NCBI RefSeq assembly: GCF_017744695.1
Contig: NZ_JAGIAS010000003.1
Span: 124,001-188,000, forward strand
Reading direction: 5' to 3'
Source of the DNA: Dyadobacter sp.
GTDB lineage: Bacteria > Bacteroidota > Bacteroidia > Cytophagales > Spirosomataceae
DNA length: 64,000 nt
The notes below the pieces were generated by a model. That model was not told the DNA's origin. It made no database searches and saw nothing but the letters and a program-made list of their open reading frames with translations. The position numbers and the translations under genes are program-made. This document shows, piece by piece, positions 41,170-49,656 of this stretch; positions within the stretch are counted from its first letter, which is position 1, and the number at the start of each line of letters is the position of its first letter.

Positions 41170-41671
41170 AATTTACCCCTATCAGCGTTTGGGTAGCTAC
41201 TTCCAGTTCACGACGGTGCAAAACATCGTCGTGAAAATAAATCTATCCCAGGATCCGCGATTTTTCCCCGATAATCCGGAAATAGAGGAAGCTTGCAACT
41301 TCTTTATCGAAACGGATAAGCACTCCATGGGCCAGGATATCCGGCTCAGGAATACTGTGCTGGATATCCTGGCCAATTTCCTGAAAGAGCATGACCCGAT
41401 TATCATTTACTATTGTGATCCGCTCGACGGCAGGGGGCATTTGCGATATGCGAAATTCAACAGATGGTTTGGCTTGATCAATGATCCATCCATCGAAAAA
41501 CATGACCGGGAATTCACCATCATCGATTTGAAGACTGACGAAAACGATAATCTTATCAGATCGGAATATGCAATGTATGCTTCTCTGCTGTTGCGAAAAA
41601 CACATCTTGATTATGACGCTGTCATTCGTCTCTTCTATTCCGGTGATGCAGACAAGACCGGCAAGCTATGA
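41141..41671 (+). CDS. DUF6169-like protein (copy 2)
   Basis: A 176-residue protein, equal in length to copy 1 at 8687-9217. Shared features include the ESNF start, the middle R-N-T-V helix followed by IIIYYC, the F-N-RWF segment and the late NDNLIRSEYAMYASLLL. The frame is open from a TTG at 41141 inside the small upstream gene; no ATG opens the domain. This means either TTG initiation, coupled restart, or a frameshift from the first gene. Its stop overlaps the convergent gene at 41666 by six bases. Confidence 0.75.
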   Translation: MTHLESNFTEIYPYQRLGSYFQFTTVQNIVVKINLSQDPRFFPDNPEIEEACNFFIETDKHSMGQDIRLRNTVLDILANFLKEHDPIIIYYCDPLDGRGHLRYAKFNRWFGLINDPSIEKHDREFTIIDLKTDENDNLIRSEYAMYASLLLRKTHLDYDAVIRLFYSGDADKTGKL

Positions 41672-43438
41672 AAGCCTTCCCTCTATCGCCTCCAACTGCG
41701 CCATCATCTCTTTCCGGTAATCCGCAGTTTGATTGGTAATTTCAGGGATCAGTTTTTTGTAGTAGTGAATCCCTTCGAGCAGGTTAGCGCGAAACTTTGA
41801 GAAATATTTAGCCTTCTTATCGTTCAGCGCAGCTGCATGCCGCTCGACGTCCTTTTTGAGGTAATCTACATACAGGTTCAGTTCATTGATGAACATATTC
41901 GGCCGGAGGTGCTTAGCGAGTAAGTCTATTTTTCCATAGATATGCCCCACCATCTCATCAAGCGAGTAAATTCCCGAGAACCACGCCAGGTTGGGGCCGG
42001 GACAAATGGCTACCGCACTGTTCTCGCGAGGTTTGATCAAATGGTTCTTCATGAGAGCGGCCGTACTCAATCCGTCGCAAAGACAGAGTTTCTCCGTCAC
42101 AGCGTCTATTTGCTTCTGCAAATCTGCCGGTCGAGGCTCAATCGCTTGCAGCTGTTTGATTTTCAGATTTTGATACTCACGCGAAGCGGTGCAGATCGGC
42201 TCAGTGGTAAATTCGGTGTTTGAGACAAGGTACCGCTTGTTGCACGGACTACCGGGACGACCTTTCGCAATGCGTTCGAGGCGCTGCTTTTCGGCGGTGC
42301 TGTTCTTGAAATTATTAAAAAGTACCCCCAAAGGCGAAGAATCGCTCACATAATACGCATCGCTATCCGCATTGGCCAGCTCATTCAGCGTGGTTTTATC
42401 CACATTGGTAACTTCGGGAACCAGCAGGAACGGGCTCCCCCAGCCCGTGGCTTCGATGCCGTAATGTTCCAGCAAAAAGGCATTTTCAGCTGCGGTGCCA
42501 ATGCCGCCCTGCACAGATATGCGCGTACGAGGCGCGTGTATGAGCGCAATGCCTTTGCTTTCGAGCGCGGGCCCGTACAGCGCAAATAGCTCGGTAAACA
42601 TTTCATCACGCCGGTTTTTAAATTCTTCCAGGACCGGCCCGAGCAGGTTGCCTTCTGTCGCGAATGCATGTCCACCGCAGTTAAGCCCCGATTCAATCCG
42701 AAATTCGGAAACCCAGATACCCTTCTTGGCCAGGAATTTCGCCTGGATCAATGCGGAACGGTAGTCACTCACTTTAAGGATTACTTTTTTCCGAAAATCC
42801 CCTTCCTCATCCGGGAAGAAATCCGCAAAAGCTTCGAGATAGCTGTACAAATGCGGGTTCATTCCCGCAGAAAGAATGATCGACGACGACAACCTGCTTA
42901 ATGCGAAGCCGCGTAATGCGGCCAGCGCGTCGGTGTAGATATCGTCGAGCAGATTCCCCTGGGAATCGGTGTTCATTTTATCCACCTTCGACATAATATT
43001 CACATCGATACTGCCCGGTACAATTTGCGCCCGGAGCTCGGATCCTTCCGTATCTTTCTCCACGCCGTCGGGCAAAGCCAACATTGCTTCATACCTGATT
43101 TTCAGCTCCGAATCCGCCGGTAGCAGACTAAAATAGCGGTCAATGTCACTACCTGAACCGAAGGGCTGGTTTTTCAGGTTTTCAAATTCCTCCGTCACAA
43201 TGCGATGCATCAGATCGAGGTAGGTGGTGATCCGGCGGCTGCGGTAATCGGGTTCGGTTTTGGTGATGGGTGTATCATCTTCGCCGCGCTGGCGGGCATA
43301 ATGCATGCGCATCCGCTCGATCAGTTCGTCGTCGACAATAGAGGCAACAGAGGAAATGCCGTATTTGGCAACCTTAATGGGGGTATCGATGGAGTATCCC
43401 AGCCCGAGGACCGGGATATGAAAAGTATGCGGCATCAT
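41666..43438 (-). CDS. large TIM-barrel oxidoreductase-like protein of unknown function
   Basis: A 590-residue cytoplasmic protein. The start at 43438 (a second ATG at 43435) opens MMPHTFHIPVLGLGYSIDTP, which fits the start of IMP dehydrogenase/nitronate monooxygenase-like barrels; longer forms add unrelated residues. The segment SVQGGIGTAAENAFLLEHYG, then WGSPFLLVPEVTNVD, matches the flavin-phosphate-binding GGIGT end of nitronate monooxygenases. The C-terminal ~200 residues hold several cysteines (SPCNKRYLVSNTEFTTEPIC, KLCLCDGLS), which might bind metal or a cluster. It is probably a conserved Bacteroidota protein; the substrate is unknown. Confidence 0.65.
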   Translation of the reverse strand: MMPHTFHIPVLGLGYSIDTPIKVAKYGISSVASIVDDELIERMRMHYARQRGEDDTPITKTEPDYRSRRITTYLDLMHRIVTEEFENLKNQPFGSGSDIDRYFSLLPADSELKIRYEAMLALPDGVEKDTEGSELRAQIVPGSIDVNIMSKVDKMNTDSQGNLLDDIYTDALAALRGFALSRLSSSIILSAGMNPHLYSYLEAFADFFPDEEGDFRKKVILKVSDYRSALIQAKFLAKKGIWVSEFRIESGLNCGGHAFATEGNLLGPVLEEFKNRRDEMFTELFALYGPALESKGIALIHAPRTRISVQGGIGTAAENAFLLEHYGIEATGWGSPFLLVPEVTNVDKTTLNELANADSDAYYVSDSSPLGVLFNNFKNSTAEKQRLERIAKGRPGSPCNKRYLVSNTEFTTEPICTASREYQNLKIKQLQAIEPRPADLQKQIDAVTEKLCLCDGLSTAALMKNHLIKPRENSAVAICPGPNLAWFSGIYSLDEMVGHIYGKIDLLAKHLRPNMFINELNLYVDYLKKDVERHAAALNDKKAKYFSKFRANLLEGIHYYKKLIPEITNQTADYRKEMMAQLEAIEGRLS

Positions 43439-43547
43439 ATCTGGATGAGGTCTTGATAATTCATCCAAAAGTACGCGGCCCCCGCCACCGGAAAACTGAC
43501 GTCGCTTAGCTGCGATACTGAGAAACGTCAAGCTGGTTCGGCTAGCG

Positions 43548-43943
43548 TTATTTCTTTTTGGCCTTCTGCGGCTTCGAAGCCTCCGCCAGCTCATTTTCCT
43601 TCATTCTATATGCTACAATACGCCTGATGAGGTCGAGCGGCAAAGGGTCCTTATCTGGCAGTTGAAGTGCCGACTTACTCATTTTATACTTCGACAGCTC
43701 CGTCTTGAATTCGTCCAGCAGTGCCTGACTGTAAGGATACGACAGCGAGATGTGATTGGTAGCAGCCGAATAATAGATCAGAAACCCGAAATGCTTATAA
43801 GCCGGAATCTGGTAACTGATCACTTCCTCGGCATCCGGTGCCGTTTCCCTGATGACTTTACGGATCGCCGCCAGCCGCTCCTTTTTCTCTCCCTGGAACG
43901 TGTCGTGGTATTCGTCGACGGATTTAAAATCTGTTTTTGCCAT
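43548..43943 (-). CDS. DUF1801 (YdhG-like) domain protein
   Basis: A 131-residue protein. The start MAKTDFKSVDEYHDTF and the motifs AIRKVIRETAPDAEEVISYQ with IPAYKHFGFLIYYSAATNHI are typical of the DUF1801/YdhG family. Later FKTELSKYKMSKSALQLP completes the domain, and the C-terminus is Lys-rich. Function is not established. The ATG at 43943 is preferred over an upstream in-frame start. It lies 110 bp upstream of the start of the barrel protein on the same strand. Confidence 0.85.
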   Translation of the reverse strand: MAKTDFKSVDEYHDTFQGEKKERLAAIRKVIRETAPDAEEVISYQIPAYKHFGFLIYYSAATNHISLSYPYSQALLDEFKTELSKYKMSKSALQLPDKDPLPLDLIRRIVAYRMKENELAEASKPQKAKKK

Positions 43944-44112
43944 GCCGATTGAGTTTTTGATGAGTGATTCTGCTGGTAAAAAGCGCCAAAACACAGGGAT
44001 TTAACCAGTGCCGCCATTTTATTCAAGTAACCGAATTAATATTAAAATATATTTTATAAATTTTCCAACAAAACAAGACAGCACGCAGCTATCTGTCAAC
44101 AAGTTATATGCC

Positions 44113-45489
44113 ATGAAAAAACACTGCCTTTGCCTGCTTGCCTCGGCTATCTGCTTTTTGGTAGCCTGTAAAAAAGAAAAGGATATCGCCCCTCAGGTGG
44201 CGTCGCTCGATGACTCCTATTTAAAATCGGTGACGGTGAGCGGTGCCAGGGAAGTACAACTCGACACAGGCAAGCAGATCATACAGGTAATATTACCGGA
44301 GACTTTCACGTCTAATGTACTCGATCTGAAATTCGATTTACCTGAAACCAGTGAGCTTGAAGTATCTGACAGTCTGCTGGTTCAGGCCGATCAAATCCGG
44401 TTCCCCTATGTCGGAAGCGGGCCATTGACTTTTAAGGTAAGCAAGAAGCAGCAGCAGTACCCAAATGAGAAACGATACACGGTTTTCGTCAAGCATGAAG
44501 GACGGCTTACGGCCAGGTTACTGATTGCACCGGTGTTTTATCCCGCGGAGGATGAAATCTCGGTTACCTCCGAGTTTAAATTCTTATCCGGTATTGGTAC
44601 AATTCCCGAAACCCCCATTTCTCCCTCCAATCCCTCGGTAACCTTGTCCGATCCGGCCAAAGGGCTAAGTAAGGACGGGGAGGCTTCTGCCGAGCTCAAC
44701 TACATCAGTATTCAGGAATGTGCCCAATTTTTAAGATCCGAAAATCTGAAGTTGAGCATTTCTTACGCCGACAAAAAATTCGACTTCCCCGAAATCAAGC
44801 AGATCAGGCGGGCGAGTGTTACCGGACTCCTGGATTGGAACAGAAAGCTTTTCAAAACATTCCCCAAGGGAAAAACCCTGCAAATTCAAGGAGGTCTTTT
44901 TCTTCCCGAAAACCGCTACCGGATCGAACTTTCCAATGATCGCATGCCTCAATCGCGAAAACTCGAAGCAACTTTCGTGAATTATAGTTTGCTGACCTTC
45001 GCGCTACCCGCCGACCTGCCCGATGACCAATACCTCGCCCAGATTTACGAAGACAACACATTGATTGGGAAATCGGCTGAACCCGTCGCATCAGATTCCA
45101 TAAAAGCATCGGTTGGCAGCGTGTGGACCGAATCGACAGATTGCCCTACGTTCCAGATTCTCCTGGGCGGTTTTACGAGCAAGATCGTGCTGAGTAAAGG
45201 TCAGACATTTTATGCCATGCCTTTCCCTGCCATTATGGATGCGCAGTACGGCAAGCCAATGGACCCAAACAAGCCGCTGCCGACTTTGGAATTGAAATCG
45301 GGCAACGAAACGCTCCGTCTGCTGCCCGCTGCGAAAGCAGACTGGTGCTATGGCGATGGTGGCATTTACACCTACTATGGTGCTTTCAAAGTTCCCGCGA
45401 ATGCTCCTTCCGGCAAATATGACGCACGATTTATTTCAAAGGATAATGCCGCATCTATGCCTTATTGGAACCAGATTGAAATCCGCTAA
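44113..45489 (+). CDS. surface lipoprotein of unknown function
   Basis: A 458-residue protein with a lipoprotein signal (MKKHCLCLLASAICFLVAC, Cys 19 acylated, followed by KKEKD). The N-terminal 110 residues (SVTVSGAREVQLDTGKQIIQ, KKQQQYPNEKRYTVFVKHEG) resemble the cadherin-like or DUF5018-like start of Bacteroidota lipoproteins. The rest is beta-rich without recognised motifs. An ATG at 44108 is in a different frame. It converges on the hybrid kinase gene with only three bases between the stops. Confidence 0.8.
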   Translation: MKKHCLCLLASAICFLVACKKEKDIAPQVASLDDSYLKSVTVSGAREVQLDTGKQIIQVILPETFTSNVLDLKFDLPETSELEVSDSLLVQADQIRFPYVGSGPLTFKVSKKQQQYPNEKRYTVFVKHEGRLTARLLIAPVFYPAEDEISVTSEFKFLSGIGTIPETPISPSNPSVTLSDPAKGLSKDGEASAELNYISIQECAQFLRSENLKLSISYADKKFDFPEIKQIRRASVTGLLDWNRKLFKTFPKGKTLQIQGGLFLPENRYRIELSNDRMPQSRKLEATFVNYSLLTFALPADLPDDQYLAQIYEDNTLIGKSAEPVASDSIKASVGSVWTESTDCPTFQILLGGFTSKIVLSKGQTFYAMPFPAIMDAQYGKPMDPNKPLPTLELKSGNETLRLLPAAKADWCYGDGGIYTYYGAFKVPANAPSGKYDARFISKDNAASMPYWNQIEIR

Positions 45490-45492
45490 CGC

Positions 45493-47622
45493 CTAGCTGC
45501 CCGGCTTGCTGGCACTGAAAACGCTTCCTAGTACCGACAGAAACTCTTTCTCGGAAAATGGTTTGCCCAATACACCGTTAATGCCCAGATCTGCATAGAA
45601 GTCTTTGTCACGGTCGGAGAGATCTCCGGTGAAGCCGATTACGGGTATCGAGGCTTTCAGCGGGTCAGGGTTGGCACGGATCTGGCGGGTAAGCTCTGAA
45701 CCGTCCATCCCGGGCATATTGATGTCCGTAATTACCAGATCGTAGGGTTGCTTCTCGAACAGTTCGAGCGCATCGTCGCCCGAGCCGACAAGGTCATAGG
45801 CAAGTCCGTGTTTTTCGAGCAGCCTGCTCATGAGTACCAGATTTAGTTTGGTATCGTCGGCTACAAGCACTTTTTTGCCCCGCAACTCCGCCTGCGTAAC
45901 CACCTGGGACCGGCTTTGGAGAGGCTTCTGTTTTGCGGCTACCTGCATCGGGATCGCTATTCTGAATTCCGACCCCTTCCCCAACACGCTTTCAACCGAA
46001 ATTTTCCCACCATGCAGCTCCACAATCCGCTTACATATCGCCAGGCCGAGCCCGGTTCCCTGCTTGCCTACGGAAGCACCTTCTATCTGGCTGAAATCCT
46101 CGAAAATTTCCTTCAAATGCTCCTGTGCAATGCCAATACCCGAATCCTTAACCCTGATTTTGAGATACTTTTTCTGCCCGTCGACACTCTCCAAACCGGC
46201 TTCCACCAGTACTTTACCATGTGCCGGCGTAAACTTGACCGCATTGCTCAGCAAATTGATCAGCACCTGTTTGATCCGGAATTCGTCGCCTGAAAGGCAT
46301 ACCGGCTCCCCGATGTTGATTTTAGAGACAATTTCAATATCCTTTTCACCCGCCAGGACGCTCATCAGGGCCACTACCTCATTCACGAGCTCGGCTGGAT
46401 TAAAGCCCTGATATTGCAGCGTCAGCTTGCCCCTTTCCAGTTTGGAAAAATCAAGCAGATCGTTCACCAGCGTCAACAAAATCCGCGAAGAACTCTGAAT
46501 AGCATCGACACTCTCCTTCATCTGGCCTTCGAGGCGATCCGAATCCATCAGCTGGGAAAACCCGATGATCGCATTAAGCGGCGTCCTGATTTCATGCGTA
46601 ACCTGCGCGAGGAACTCTCCTTTGTTTCTCGCCGACTCGGTAGCCAGCGCGGCATATTTAACGATCGTCAGATCATTGCGGTAGAGTTTTATGAGGTTGC
46701 GGATAATGATGATCGTCATCAACAACACCACGATAGCTCCGGCCCAGAAAAGGTGATTTACCTCTTCAAACTTGTCGGAAGTTTCGGTCAGCAATAACCC
46801 TCTGAATTTCCTGGCCTTTTCCTCTTCGGCTGCTTTCAGCGATTTGAGGGTCAATTGCAGGTTGGCAAACAGCTCCCCATTCAAGAATAATAACCGCTGC
46901 TCTGCCTCGTTCAGTTGGTTTTTGACCCGGTTGTACTCGTCGTAACGGCTCAGGTCAAGCTCAAGCGCCGTCGGGTATGGCATGACCAGTGAATCGCGCT
47001 GGGTGATCACCTTCGTTTTTTCCTGGACAACCTCATCGCCCCGCTTGTTTGTAATAGCGTCGGCCAATCTTTTAAAAAGCCCCCGTTTTTTCTTTTGCGG
47101 GTCAGTCAATACCACCGAGTCGACCTTGGAAGTCTTTTTTACGCGAATGGGCGCCGGTTTAGGCTTGGATTGTTCCTGCTGGATTTGCTCGCTGCGCCGT
47201 ACCGAAAGTGCGAAAAGGCTATCGACCATAATCTTCATCCGGATAAACTCCTCATTGCTCGCCCGCTTGCTTTCCATCAGTCCCGATAGCGCCGATGGCT
47301 GGTGGGCACGCTCGGTTTCAAATTCGTTGAGGATCCGGGAGACCGTCCGAAGTTGCTCCGTAAATGCATGAAGATAGGCGGAGTCTTGTGTAATGATGAA
47401 GAGCCGGCTGTTGTTTTCGGCCACATACAGGAGCGAAATGCAGGTATCGACCTTTTGGTAGCCATTCATATCCTTACGGAGTTCCTGAATGTTCTCACGG
47501 ATCGTCTGCGATTTGCCACGCGTGAGCAACAACATAAAAACGAAGGAGCCCAGTATGACAACCAGCAGGATGGTCCAGACAAAAAAAGCCCTGGATAAGG
47601 TGCGGAAAGGGATTTTCATCAT
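45493..47622 (-). CDS. hybrid sensor histidine kinase/response regulator
   Basis: A 709-residue membrane protein. One helix (FFVWTILLVVILGSFVFMLL) near the start and another near residue 305 (LFWAGAIVVLLMTIIIIRNL) flank a helical, charged periplasmic sensor region. HisKA (HEIRTPLNAIIGFSQLMD), the ATPase domain (NLLSNAVKFTPAHGK, DSGIGIAQEHL, GTGLGLAICKRIVELHGG) and a C-terminal receiver (LVITDINMPGMDGSELTRQI, Asp in ITDINM) follow. No output domain is attached. The signal is not evident. It lies downstream of a LytTR/LytS pair on the same strand, 151 bp away. Confidence 0.92.
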   Translation of the reverse strand: MMKIPFRTLSRAFFVWTILLVVILGSFVFMLLLTRGKSQTIRENIQELRKDMNGYQKVDTCISLLYVAENNSRLFIITQDSAYLHAFTEQLRTVSRILNEFETERAHQPSALSGLMESKRASNEEFIRMKIMVDSLFALSVRRSEQIQQEQSKPKPAPIRVKKTSKVDSVVLTDPQKKKRGLFKRLADAITNKRGDEVVQEKTKVITQRDSLVMPYPTALELDLSRYDEYNRVKNQLNEAEQRLLFLNGELFANLQLTLKSLKAAEEEKARKFRGLLLTETSDKFEEVNHLFWAGAIVVLLMTIIIIRNLIKLYRNDLTIVKYAALATESARNKGEFLAQVTHEIRTPLNAIIGFSQLMDSDRLEGQMKESVDAIQSSSRILLTLVNDLLDFSKLERGKLTLQYQGFNPAELVNEVVALMSVLAGEKDIEIVSKINIGEPVCLSGDEFRIKQVLINLLSNAVKFTPAHGKVLVEAGLESVDGQKKYLKIRVKDSGIGIAQEHLKEIFEDFSQIEGASVGKQGTGLGLAICKRIVELHGGKISVESVLGKGSEFRIAIPMQVAAKQKPLQSRSQVVTQAELRGKKVLVADDTKLNLVLMSRLLEKHGLAYDLVGSGDDALELFEKQPYDLVITDINMPGMDGSELTRQIRANPDPLKASIPVIGFTGDLSDRDKDFYADLGINGVLGKPFSEKEFLSVLGSVFSASKPGS

Positions 47623-47773
47623 GTGTAAGCCTGTCGATTCTTACCTGCTTCCCTGGAAAGCCGATATTTTGAGGGTTGTTTAGGACAAAGGTAAAAAAGC
47701 AGACACAAAACACTGCCATCACCCGCCACCTATTATTTAATCTACCAAACCCCTCGAATGAGTTACACCATGG

Positions 47774-48541
47774 CTATGTTTCAAGCCACGCTTTGAATGC
47801 CGGGGCCTTGTCCCGGCTAACGACCACTTCCTGCGCTGTCTGAGGCCGCAGCTCTATTTTCAGCTTGCCATTAAAATAGGTGTGGATTTTGTGGATTGCG
47901 TCGATACGGGCAATAAACTGGCGATTGAGCCGAAAAAAATTCAACGGATCTACCAGCGATTCCAGTTCCTCCAGCTTATAATCCACCAGATATTGCCGGC
48001 CGTCCGTGGCAACGAGGCATGCCATCTCATTGGTAGTGTAAAAATAGGCGACCTGCTCCTGGTTAATCGGGATCAACTGTTCTCCATTTTTAACCAGGAA
48101 ACGTGTTTTGAAAGGCCTTTTGGTCATTTCGAGGCTGTCGAGGAGCGTTTCTACTTTTCTCGCATAGGCTTTCGGTGAAAAATCCTCGCGGATATTCTCG
48201 TATTTGCGGATCGCCTCCGCCAACTCGGGAGCTTTAATGGGTTTGAGAAGGTAGTCGATACTTTTTACACGAAATGCTTTAATCGCATACTCGTCGTAGG
48301 AAGTCGTGAAAATGATAGGGCTATGCGCGGGAAACTCTTCGAATAGCTGGAAACTCAGACCGTCGGCGAGCTGGATATCGGAAAATATAAGGTCCACCTG
48401 TTGCCCATTGGCGAACCATTTCCGGCCGGCTTCGACACTTTCCAGCACCGCGCACACCTCCATGCGCGGATCGAGCTTTTTGATCAGCTTCTCCAGCCTC
48501 TCCGCGGCCGGGTATTCGTCTTCAATAATCAGTATTTTCAT
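47774..48541 (-). CDS. LytTR-family response regulator
   Basis: A 255-residue regulator: receiver (MKILIIEDEYPAAERLEKLI, phospho-Asp in IFSDIQLADG, lysine in DYLLKPIKAP) and a C-terminal LytTR DNA-binding domain (TRFLVKNGEQLIPINQEQVA, NFFRLNRQFIARIDAIHKI). Its partner kinase gene is 36 bp upstream. Together they probably regulate the neighbouring TonB receptor gene, but this is inferred from position. Confidence 0.94.
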   Translation of the reverse strand: MKILIIEDEYPAAERLEKLIKKLDPRMEVCAVLESVEAGRKWFANGQQVDLIFSDIQLADGLSFQLFEEFPAHSPIIFTTSYDEYAIKAFRVKSIDYLLKPIKAPELAEAIRKYENIREDFSPKAYARKVETLLDSLEMTKRPFKTRFLVKNGEQLIPINQEQVAYFYTTNEMACLVATDGRQYLVDYKLEELESLVDPLNFFRLNRQFIARIDAIHKIHTYFNGKLKIELRPQTAQEVVVSRDKAPAFKAWLET

Positions 48542-48577
48542 AGCAATCGGGCGGCAGGCGCCCCCGTGTCATCTAAT

Positions 48578-49606
48578 TTATTCCGTCAATTGGCCCAGTA
48601 GCGGGATTTTCACGACAAAGCGTGCTTCGTCACGGGTGACTTTCACTTCCCGGTCGGTCAGCAGGCTGTACCGGTTGATAATATTCTGTAACCCAACCCT
48701 CGTCGATTTTTCGAGGATGGTCTTCTCCGAAATATTATTCTCAACCACCAGATATTCGTCACCTTCCTCACGGACCACAATATGTAAAGGATTTTCGCGC
48801 GAGGCCGCATTGTGTTTAATCGCATTTTCTATCAGCATTTGCAGGCTCAGCGGGGTAATATGCCGTGCCAATGCCGCCGTGGACAGTCGCTTTTCCACCT
48901 GCAAATTCTCCCGGAAACGGATTTTATTTAAATACACATAAGCATCCACGAACGCTATTTCCTCGCTCAGCAACACGGTGTTCTTGTTTCGGCTCACGAG
49001 CACGTACCTGTACACGTCCGACAGCCTTTCGAGGTAATCCTGCGCGGCGGTGTTCTCATCATCGATCAACGCCGCCAGGGTGTTCATGCTGTTGAACAAA
49101 AAATGCGGGTCCAACTGGTTTTTAAGCACTTCCAACTGAGATTGCACGTTCTCGCGCATCAGTGCCTCCGTCTTCCGTACATTCATTTTCCAGGCATCAA
49201 AGAAATAAACAGCTTCATAAACCAGGTACACGATCACCGTGGGTATAATGCTGATCCGGAAACTTATGGCTAGCACGCTCACGTGATAAACCGGTTTGTA
49301 GTATAGTACATCCAGCACGAGCGATACCAGAAACACATAGCCGACCGCCAGCACAGCCTCCGCAGCGACCCGCCGGCCAGTTTGGCTGTATTCCGGAAAA
49401 ATGCGGCGCATCCAGATGATAATGCAACGGTTGCCCTCCCAGAAAGTAAGCGTAAGCAACGTGGAAAAAAGCACGCTGAGGAAGAAATGCTGAGTCAGTT
49501 TCAGGAACTCTTCAAAGGCGATCATCATGGCAATCACCGTGCCCAAAAGCGGGATGCCTATGATGCGCCATTTCCGGTCATTGAGCGTGTAAGCCTTTTC
49601 CTTCAT
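48578..49606 (-). CDS. LytS-type sensor histidine kinase
   Basis: A 342-residue kinase with four N-terminal helices (IPLLGTVIAMMIAFEEFLKL, FFLSVLFSTLLTLTFW and two more). A His_kinase (PF06580-type) domain follows with LKNQLDPHFLFNSMNTLAAL, the family phospho-His being in DPHFLFN, and an HATPase domain (PLSLQMLIENAIKHNAASRE, RVGLQNIINRYSLL). It lies 50 bp after the TonB receptor gene and just before its LytTR partner, so the three may be co-transcribed. Confidence 0.93.
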   Translation of the reverse strand: MKEKAYTLNDRKWRIIGIPLLGTVIAMMIAFEEFLKLTQHFFLSVLFSTLLTLTFWEGNRCIIIWMRRIFPEYSQTGRRVAAEAVLAVGYVFLVSLVLDVLYYKPVYHVSVLAISFRISIIPTVIVYLVYEAVYFFDAWKMNVRKTEALMRENVQSQLEVLKNQLDPHFLFNSMNTLAALIDDENTAAQDYLERLSDVYRYVLVSRNKNTVLLSEEIAFVDAYVYLNKIRFRENLQVEKRLSTAALARHITPLSLQMLIENAIKHNAASRENPLHIVVREEGDEYLVVENNISEKTILEKSTRVGLQNIINRYSLLTDREVKVTRDEARFVVKIPLLGQLTE

Positions 49607-49656
49607 TCCGAGCTGATATTGGCGGGCAAACTACTCCTTTACCCGCCAATATTCAA

